Below, piece by piece: positions 6,205 through 11,184 of a DNA stretch of 11,184 nt. Positions within the stretch are counted from its first letter, which is position 1, and each line of letters starts with the position of its first letter. The notes beneath the pieces are model-generated. The model did no database searches. It had not been told where the DNA came from and saw nothing but the letters and a program-made list of their open reading frames with translations. The DNA is from a bacterium (GTDB lineage Bacteria; Patescibacteria; Paceibacteria; UBA9973; SBAW01), in assembly GCA_021825025.1 (NCBI GenBank), contig JAKAIP010000007.1, forward strand, positions 1 through 11,184, given 5' to 3'. Position numbers and translations under genes: made by a program.

Positions 6205-7293
6205 ATGGCGGTCTTCATCTTTGTCATCATCCTTATTGCTCTTATTCTCGTACATGAGTTCGGTCACTTTGTGATGGCAAAGCTTTCCGGTATGCGGGTC
6301 GAGGAATTTGGTATTGGATTTCCGCCGCGGCTCTTTGGCATACAAAAAGGAGATACACTCTATTCATTCAATCTGCTCTTGTTTGGCGGATTTGTGCGTA
6401 TTTTTGGAGAAAGCACCGAAACAGATGTACAGCCAGGAGGAAGGCGTTTTACAGATAAGCCATGGTACCTACAAGGAACAGTAGTCATTGCCGGTATTCT
6501 ATGTAATTTGCTGTTTGCATGGGTCCTTCTTTCCGCGGGGTACATGGTGGGTATTCCTGCCGCGGCAAACTCAGGAGTAGGAACCATTGCGCATCCGCAT
6601 ACCACTATCGTTTCCGTCGTGCCTGGTTCTCCGGCGGATAAAGTAGGACTCATGTCCGGCGACCAGATCACTGCTGTTGAAACTGGTGCGACAGCGCTTT
6701 CCTCAGGAGCGGATGCTCTCCATGTACAGCAATTTATTGCGAATCATCAAACGCAGAGTATTGTGCTCTCTGTCGAGCGCCATGGGGTGCAGAAAACATT
6801 TTTAGTGACTCCTGCACCCGGCATTGTGCTGGGAGAACGGGTGATCGGCGTAGAACTGGCTGATGTCGGTATTGTGCAACTTCCTTTTTTTCAAGCGCTG
6901 AAGCAGGGAGCGTTGCTCTTTTGGCATATGACCGTTTCCACAGCACAGGGTCTTGTTGCATTCTTCGCTGCACTGTTTAAGGGTACAGCAAACTTCTCGC
7001 AGATTGCCGGACCGATCGGTATTGCCGATATCGGTGCTTCTGCCGTGCAGCAGGGAGCAAGTGCCACGCTCGTTCTTACGGCACTCATTTCCATCAATCT
7101 CTCACTCATCAATATTCTTCCTATACCCGGTCTGGATGGCGGCCGGCTGACACTCCTTCTTATCGAACGGGCCCGCGGCAGAGCGATTTCTGAGCGTCTC
7201 ATGACTCGGCTGACCTTGCTTGGCTTTGCGCTTCTCATAGCCCTTCTTATCGCCGTTTCTTACCACGACATTCTCCACCTGCTTCATCCGTAG
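6205..7293 (+). CDS. rseP: M50-family site-2 intramembrane metalloprotease (RseP/RasP type)
   Basis: Zinc protease that cleaves transmembrane segments, such as anti-sigma factors or leftover signal peptides, within the membrane. It has 362 residues. The first membrane segment contains HEFGH (17-21, zinc ligands His17 and His21, catalytic Glu18). FNLLLFGGFVRI (55-66) is the conserved membrane-reentrant beta loop. A second membrane segment follows (about 91-116). A single PDZ domain (about 125-215) contains VVPGSPADKVGLMSGD. IAGPIGIADIG (267-277) and NILPIPGLDGGRL (303-315, third zinc ligand Asp311) close the active site, followed by a last membrane segment (about 336-353). E. coli RseP has two PDZ domains; the single one here is like Bacillus RasP/RseP. 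No anti-sigma factor partner is in the window. It follows frr by 2 nt; AAGGAG lies 14 nt upstream of the ATG, rather far for a Shine-Dalgarno. Confidence 0.94.
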   Translation: MAVFIFVIILIALILVHEFGHFVMAKLSGMRVEEFGIGFPPRLFGIQKGDTLYSFNLLLFGGFVRIFGESTETDVQPGGRRFTDKPWYLQGTVVIAGILCNLLFAWVLLSAGYMVGIPAAANSGVGTIAHPHTTIVSVVPGSPADKVGLMSGDQITAVETGATALSSGADALHVQQFIANHQTQSIVLSVERHGVQKTFLVTPAPGIVLGERVIGVELADVGIVQLPFFQALKQGALLFWHMTVSTAQGLVAFFAALFKGTANFSQIAGPIGIADIGASAVQQGASATLVLTALISINLSLINILPIPGLDGGRLTLLLIERARGRAISERLMTRLTLLGFALLIALLIAVSYHDILHLLHP

Positions 7294-7301
7294 GCTGTTT
7301 T

Positions 7302-7330
7302 TTGCTCCCTGCCGCGTTTGCCATTACAAT
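7302..7330 (+). promoter_or_regulatory. Putative promoter of proS and the mre genes
   Basis: TTGCTC (7302-7307), a 17-bp spacer and TACAAT (7325-7330), then 8 nt to the ATG at 7339. This is the best -35/-10 pair in the window. The gap between the -10 box and the ATG is mostly a perfect 10-bp palindrome, ATGGCGCCAT (7329-7338). Since proS, mreB2, mreC and the mreD-like gene all overlap, this promoter probably serves all four. Confidence 0.55.
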
Positions 7331-7338
7331 GGCGCCAT

Positions 7339-8595
7339 ATGCGTCAGTCACAACTATTCACGAAAACGAGAAAGGAAGCGCCAAAAGATGAGGTTTCAAA
7401 AAACGCACAGCTGCTTATCCGTGCGGGATTTGTGCATAAGGAAATGGCAGGGGTGTATGCATACCTGCCACTTGGACTGCGGGTGGTGGAGCGTATCAAA
7501 CAGATTGTGCGCGAAGAAATGAATGCTATCGGCGGCCAGGAAATCATCATGACGGCCCTGCAACGCAAGGAAGTGTGGGAACAGACCGATCGTTGGGATG
7601 ACGCTAAGGTTGATGTCTGGTTTAAGTCCGCACTCAAAAGCGGCGGCGAAGTTGGTTTCGGATGGTCGCATGAAGAACCTATCACCGACATGATGAAAAG
7701 CTTTCTCTCCAGCTATCGAGATCTTCCTGTGTACGTCTATCAGTTTCAAACAAAATTACGCAACGAATTGCGCGCAAAAAGTGGTATCATGCGCGGCCGG
7801 GAATTTGTTATGAAAGATCTTTATTCGTATAGCACCGACGCAGCGGCCCACGAAGCATTCTATGCATCAGTGATTACTGCATACACCAACGTATTTGATC
7901 GTGTCGGCATAGGAGACCGCACTTTCTTCACCTACGCTTCCGGAGGCGCATTTACAGAATTCAGCCATGAATTTCAAACGCTTTCCGATGCAGGAGAAGA
8001 TACTATTTACATTGATCGCACCAAGCACATTGCTGTCAATCAGGAAGTCTATACCAAGGAAGTGCTTGCGCAGCTTGGTATCACCGGAGAACTGGAAGAA
8101 GCAAAAGCGATTGAAGTGGGGAATATATTCAGTTTCGGAGATACCAAGGCAAAACAAATCGGCCTCTATTACAAAGATGAAGCAGGAAAAGAGCAGCCGG
8201 TCATTTTGGGTTCCTACGGCATCGGCATCACTCGTCTTATGGGCACTATCGTGGAACTATTTGCTGATGAAAGGGGCATAGTGTGGCCGGAAAGCATTGC
8301 TCCATTTCGAGTACATCTAGTCGAACTCTCCGGAGACAGTGAGGAGGTGAGAACAGAATCCAATGAGCTTTATCAAACACTCACCCAAGCAGGTATCTCA
8401 GTGCTCTGGGATGATCGTGATCTGCGTGCGGGAGAGAAATTTGCAGACAGCGATTTGATTGGTATCCCGCTGCGCATCGTCGTGTCCGAAAAAACGCTTG
8501 CTGCGGGAATGTTCGAGTGTGTGGAGCGTGCTACCGGAAAAGTATCTACGATGACTACTTCTCAATTACTTACCTCACTAGACACCCATGCTTGA
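7339..8595 (+). CDS. proS: Prolyl-tRNA synthetase, short form without the INS editing domain
   Basis: Class II aminoacyl-tRNA synthetase that charges tRNA(Pro). It has 418 residues, versus about 570 for E. coli ProRS. Motif 1 lies in GVYAYLPLGLRVVERI (38-53), motif 2 in MRGREFVMKDLYSY (151-164), preceded by SHEEPIT (110-116), and motif 3 in GSYGIGITRLMGT (291-303). An anticodon-binding domain follows from about residue 324 (VHLVELSGD, ISVLWDDRD, GIPLRIVVSEK). Between SHEFQTLSDAGED (209-221) and EVGNIFSFGD (259-268), where the ~180-residue INS domain that deacylates Ala-tRNA(Pro) normally sits, there are only about 37 residues. The enzyme therefore lacks cis-editing. The frame opens at a TTG at 7318, but alignment of MRQSQLF with the family N-terminus and the promoter position fix the start at 7339. 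Its last 8 bp overlap mreB2. Confidence 0.94.
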   Translation: MRQSQLFTKTRKEAPKDEVSKNAQLLIRAGFVHKEMAGVYAYLPLGLRVVERIKQIVREEMNAIGGQEIIMTALQRKEVWEQTDRWDDAKVDVWFKSALKSGGEVGFGWSHEEPITDMMKSFLSSYRDLPVYVYQFQTKLRNELRAKSGIMRGREFVMKDLYSYSTDAAAHEAFYASVITAYTNVFDRVGIGDRTFFTYASGGAFTEFSHEFQTLSDAGEDTIYIDRTKHIAVNQEVYTKEVLAQLGITGELEEAKAIEVGNIFSFGDTKAKQIGLYYKDEAGKEQPVILGSYGIGITRLMGTIVELFADERGIVWPESIAPFRVHLVELSGDSEEVRTESNELYQTLTQAGISVLWDDRDLRAGEKFADSDLIGIPLRIVVSEKTLAAGMFECVERATGKVSTMTTSQLLTSLDTHA

Positions 8596-9643
8596 ACGTT
8601 TTAGACAACAACTTTCACCACTCCTTTCCAATGATGTTGGTATTGATCTAGGAACGGCGAATACGCTGGTCTATTTGCGTGGCAAGGGTATCGTGGTGAC
8701 AGAACCGTCTGTGGTGGCGATCAATCAGAAAACCGGGCAAGTGGTAGCGATTGGCGCACAAGCCAAGCAAATGCTCGGCCGTACCCCTGGACATCTTGCG
8801 GCGGTGCGCCCCTTGGTCGATGGAGTTGTCTCTGACTTTGAAGCAACCGAAGAAATGCTCGCACACCTCATGAATCGGGCGCAGGGCATTCAGAAGAAGA
8901 TGCTTGGACCGCGAGCGGTTATCGGTGTTCCCTCTGGTATAACCAATGTAGAGATTCGTGCGGTCAAAGATGCAGCGGAGAATGCCGGTGCACGCGAAGC
9001 ATTTATCGTTGAAGAACCGATTGCGGCGGCACTCGGCATTCGCATGCCTATTCGAGAAGCAATTGGCAACATGATCGTCGATATCGGCGGGGGTACCACT
9101 GATATTGCTGTTCTTTCTCTGGGCGGTATCGTGCGATCGAAGAATCTGCGCATCGCGGGCGATAAACTCAATCAAGATATCATTTCCTATGTACGGTCCG
9201 AATTCAAGATGCTTATTGGTGAAAAAACGGCAGAAGAGGTAAAGATTGCCATAGGTGCGATCCTCGAAGGAGAGGGACGCCTTGAAGCAGTAGTATGCGG
9301 CCGTGATCTCATTAGCGGATTGCCACGCGAAATCGTGCTTACTGATTCTGATATTCGCGAAGCAATCTCACAATCCATCGATACGCTCATTGAATCCATA
9401 CGAGAAGTGCTCGAAACTACGCCACCAGAAATTTTGGGAGACATTATCCGTTCAGGTATTGTACTGTGTGGCGGTGGCGCACTCATCAAAGGACTAGCTC
9501 CACTACTTGCGGAATGGTTGAAGGTGCCGGTGATGGTCGCTGATGATCCGCTTACGGCGGTGGCGCGTGGCACCGGTGTCATTTTGGAGAACCTAGATCT
9601 CTACAAGGATATGCTCATCGAATATGACGAGGATCTCGCCTAA
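8588..9643 (+). CDS. mreB: Actin-like shape protein MreB, second paralog (mre operon)
   Basis: The orthodox MreB of the elongation machinery, 351 residues, in the canonical order mreB-mreC-mreD-PBP2. It starts with a short amphipathic stretch, MLERFRQQL (1-9), as in membrane-binding MreB, then GIDLGTANTLVY (18-29, phosphate 1), VEEPIAAALG (141-150, with both glutamates kept), VDIGGGTTDIAVLSLGG (164-180, phosphate 2) and GEKTAEEVKIAIG (211-223). Near the C-terminus are CGGGALIKGL and ARGTGVILENLD. Compared with mreB1, it keeps the EEP motif, so ATP hydrolysis is expected to be normal. The ATG lies inside the last codons of proS (8-bp overlap) with no Shine-Dalgarno, indicating translational coupling to proS. 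Confidence 0.95.
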   Translation: MLERFRQQLSPLLSNDVGIDLGTANTLVYLRGKGIVVTEPSVVAINQKTGQVVAIGAQAKQMLGRTPGHLAAVRPLVDGVVSDFEATEEMLAHLMNRAQGIQKKMLGPRAVIGVPSGITNVEIRAVKDAAENAGAREAFIVEEPIAAALGIRMPIREAIGNMIVDIGGGTTDIAVLSLGGIVRSKNLRIAGDKLNQDIISYVRSEFKMLIGEKTAEEVKIAIGAILEGEGRLEAVVCGRDLISGLPREIVLTDSDIREAISQSIDTLIESIREVLETTPPEILGDIIRSGIVLCGGGALIKGLAPLLAEWLKVPVMVADDPLTAVARGTGVILENLDLYKDMLIEYDEDLA

Positions 9644-10424
9644 TCGAACTCGCTATCCACTGCAGCGATACGTCGGCCTCATCGTGGGAGTGATAGTCGT
9701 GCTTGGTGTCGTGATTCTTTTACGCTTTCCGCTTGGTAACAGTATGTGGGGTGTTGGTGTGCCGCTATTACAGGCCCGCCAAGGTCTTGTTGCAATCTCA
9801 GCTGATTGGCAGGCACAGTTTATGTCCAAGACGGCACTGATGGCTCAAAATCAGGCGCTGCAGGCAGCACTCGCTTCCAGTACGGCAGCACTTGCCGACA
9901 GAAATGCACTCTATCAAGAAACGCTTGACCTTAAGAGTCGATTGGGGAGAGATGGGAATACTCCTGTTATCCTAGGTGCTATTTTAATTCGTCCTCCGGC
10001 ACTTCCATACGATACGCTCCTTATTGATGCTGGTACGAATGACGGGGTTGCTACTGGTGATATGGTTGCCTCTGGTGGTACTACTCTAATCGGATTTATA
10101 TCGCAAGCAGATCGATCAGTGTCATATGTCACGCTCTTTTCCGCTCCCGATCAAACCTACAATGCATTGCTGCATACACAGCAAGGATCCATTATGCCAA
10201 TTGTGATTACTGGGGAAGGCGGCGGCGCGCTTATGGGAAAAGTTCCTTCGGGCACTACAGTTGCTCCTGGAGATACTATAGTGTTTCCCAGTATTGTAGG
10301 AGGATTTATTGGCACCGTATCTGCCGTGGATGCTCCCGCTAATCAATCATTTGAGAACGTATATCTGCATGAACCGGTCAATATTGAGGAGCTTGAGTAC
10401 GTAGAAGTGTGGAAACATGCGTAA
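9624..10424 (+). CDS. mreC: Rod shape-determining protein MreC
   Basis: Bitopic membrane protein linking MreB filaments to the periplasmic wall-synthesis enzymes and activating PBP2/RodA. It has 266 residues: a short basic cytoplasmic tail (NRTRYPLQR), one membrane helix (about 16-35), a coiled-coil region with Ala/Gln/Leu heptads (about 50-107) that mediates dimerisation, then the two beta-barrel-like domains. The first contains PYDTLLIDAGTNDGVATGDM (128-147), the most recognisable MreC block, then LIGFISQADRSVSYVTLFS (155-173). The second contains GALMGKVP, APGDTIVFPSIVGGFIGTV and a C-terminal strand, EELEYVEVW. The start overlaps mreB2 by 20 bp and the TAA stop overlaps the mreD-like gene by 8 bp, so the cluster is tightly coupled. 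Confidence 0.92.
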   Translation: MTRISPNRTRYPLQRYVGLIVGVIVVLGVVILLRFPLGNSMWGVGVPLLQARQGLVAISADWQAQFMSKTALMAQNQALQAALASSTAALADRNALYQETLDLKSRLGRDGNTPVILGAILIRPPALPYDTLLIDAGTNDGVATGDMVASGGTTLIGFISQADRSVSYVTLFSAPDQTYNALLHTQQGSIMPIVITGEGGGALMGKVPSGTTVAPGDTIVFPSIVGGFIGTVSAVDAPANQSFENVYLHEPVNIEELEYVEVWKHA

Positions 10425-10695
10425 GACACTCTTCATTTTTGGTTGGATATTTCTAGTAGCGAGTTATTTATTTTTGTGGTGGCCGCTTACACTTCTGGCA
10501 ATCACTTGTTTTATTCTCGATGACGCATGGTTTCTGTCGCTGCTCATAGCAGTAGGTGCCGATCTGCTATGGGGAAGACCAACCGGCATGTTTCATACAA
10601 TTCTCTTTCCTTTGACGCTGTTGTGTTCTGCAGCACTTATTCTGCGGTACATAGTACTCCAGCAGATTCGTGCGCACATGCCTGAATATCTATAA
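10417..10695 (+). CDS. Small membrane protein at the mreD position, MreD-like
   Basis: A 92-residue, very hydrophobic protein with about three membrane segments (roughly 5-33, 38-52 and 58-80) and an exposed QQIRAHMPEYL tail. MreD is usually ~160-180 residues with five or six membrane segments. The block VGADLLWGRPTGMFHTILFPLTLL (46-69) resembles the 'G-x-x-x-DLL-G-x-P-x-G' loop of MreD, and the gene sits exactly where mreD is expected, overlapping mreC by 8 bp and preceding the PBP2-like gene. It is probably a shortened MreD; without an alignment, an unrelated small membrane protein in that slot cannot be excluded. Confidence 0.62.
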   Translation: MRKTLFIFGWIFLVASYLFLWWPLTLLAITCFILDDAWFLSLLIAVGADLLWGRPTGMFHTILFPLTLLCSAALILRYIVLQQIRAHMPEYL

Positions 10696-10711
10696 TAAGT
10701 AGACTTCATAT

Positions 10712-10739
10712 TTGATGAATGCCCGTGCGCCGCTATACT
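10712..10739 (+). promoter_or_regulatory. Putative leaderless promoter of the PBP2-like gene
   Basis: TTGATG (10712-10717), a 16-bp spacer and TATACT (10734-10739), then exactly 6 nt to the ATG at 10746, with no Shine-Dalgarno. It separates PBP2 transcription from the upstream mre genes, although read-through remains likely because no terminator is seen in the 50-bp gap. A perfect TATAAT at 10691-10696 on the mreD-like stop has no matching -35. Confidence 0.55.
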
Positions 10740-10745
10740 GAGCTC

Positions 10746-11184
10746 ATGTGGTGGCGCAGACGGGGAGTACGGAGAAAAAGTGAAATTACTCCTGAAGATA
10801 TTTTTATCGATGCCTCCAACCTCCCGTCATTTGATAAGGACCAGTTTGAAGGGCGTATGGAGCGGCCGATTGATCGAAATGTACCACGCACCGCTGCGGG
10901 CATCATCGCGCTGCTGTTCTTCGTCCTGGTGATTCGCGCAGGGGATCTCCAGATTGCGCACGGGCAAACGTATGCTATACGGGCGATGGAGAACCAGCTG
11001 ACACAGCAGGTTATATTCGCTGATCGCGGAGACATTCTCGATCGAAACGGGCTCGTACTAGCAAGTAATTCCCGCGCACAACTTACTGACGATTTTGCAA
11101 AACGGGTATACGCACCCTATCAAGGCATATCCTCTGTGCTTGGGTACGTGCAGCCGCCGGCAAAAGATGCAACTGGTACCTATT
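10746..11184 (+). CDS. mrdA: PBP2-like class B penicillin-binding protein (N-terminal part, runs off window)
   Basis: Peptidoglycan transpeptidase of the elongation machinery; the first 146 residues are visible. Order: a basic cytoplasmic start (MWWRRRGVRRKS), an acidic segment with EDIFIDASNLPSFDKDQFEGRMERPI (about 17-42), a membrane helix (about 49-64), then the periplasmic linker and NQLTQQVIFADRGDILDRNG (80-99). The RGDILDRNG motif (91-99) is the hallmark of the non-penicillin-binding dimerisation domain of class B PBPs. The catalytic serine domain lies beyond the window. The position directly after mreBC and the mreD-like gene favours PBP2 (mrdA) over PBP3/FtsI. The roughly 48-residue cytoplasmic extension is longer than in E. 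coli PBP2 and its conserved look suggests a partner-binding role, which is inference. Confidence 0.88.
   Translation, partial: MWWRRRGVRRKSEITPEDIFIDASNLPSFDKDQFEGRMERPIDRNVPRTAAGIIALLFFVLVIRAGDLQIAHGQTYAIRAMENQLTQQVIFADRGDILDRNGLVLASNSRAQLTDDFAKRVYAPYQGISSVLGYVQPPAKDATGTY

Noticed and set aside
7329..7338. Perfect 10-bp palindrome ATGGCGCCAT between the proS -10 box and its ATG, as a possible operator.
   Set aside because: About ten such palindromes are expected by chance in 11 kb, and no second copy was noticed near another promoter.
7318..7338. Upstream TTG start for proS giving seven more residues.
   Set aside because: The extra residues do not match the ProRS N-terminus and would overlap the -10 box; ATG 7339 fits both homology and promoter spacing.
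10691..10696. Perfect TATAAT at the mreD-like stop codon.
   Set aside because: No -35 at a suitable distance; the TATACT at 10734 has both a plausible -35 and the spacing shared by other genes.
10701..10720. Possible terminator hairpin after the mreD-like gene (TTCAT-ATTTG-ATGAA).
   Set aside because: Only a 5-bp AT-rich stem with no T tract; it overlaps the likely -35 region of the PBP2-like gene.

Overview
This window carries a gene-dense stretch of bacterial housekeeping chromosome with moderate GC. It most likely comes from a Candidate Phyla Radiation (Patescibacteria), Parcubacteria-type organism. The evidence is the very compact layout (gaps of a few bases and many overlaps), reduced proteins (prolyl-tRNA synthetase without the editing insert, P-loop-less delta-prime-like clamp-loader subunit, endonuclease III without its Fe-S cysteines, 92-residue MreD-like protein), and the long acidic N-terminal segment of the PBP2-like protein before its membrane anchor. 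TGA is used as a stop (fmt, holB-like, proS, the 102-residue gene), so the standard bacterial code applies. The lineage is inferred from protein style, not from a marker gene. No tRNA, rRNA, mobile element, CRISPR array or phage gene is visible.

Layout. Left end: the 3' part of an HPF/RaiA-like ribosome hibernation gene (+) runs convergently into fmt (-). def and fmt form a minus-strand operon for N-formyl-methionine addition and removal. def is divergent from a 102-residue uncharacterised basic protein (+), whose 3' end overlaps the convergent murA (-) by 62 bp. murA is divergent from a first mreB (mreB1, +). mreB1 is followed by a holB-like gene and nth, nearly fused end to end. Then come frr and rseP, then proS, which overlaps a second mreB (mreB2), mreC and an mreD-like gene, and finally the start of a PBP2-like transpeptidase cut by the window edge.

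Two themes stand out. First, translation factors (hpf, fmt, def, frr, proS) are interleaved with cell-wall and shape genes (murA, mreB x2, mreC, mreD-like, PBP2) and an intramembrane protease; proS and the mre genes probably share a transcript. Second, most transcription-unit starts (the 102-residue gene, mreB1, frr, PBP2) have a TATACT/TATCAT hexamer exactly 6 nt before the ATG and no Shine-Dalgarno sequence. A sigma-70-type -10 box there would place transcription start on the A of the ATG, meaning leaderless mRNAs. def, murA and proS look similar with 7-8 nt.

I see no clearly new multi-gene system. The best leads are the leaderless promoter pattern, the diverged MreB1 paralog (Glu to Lys in the EEP active-site motif), the apparently clusterless endonuclease III, and the uncharacterised 102-residue protein.
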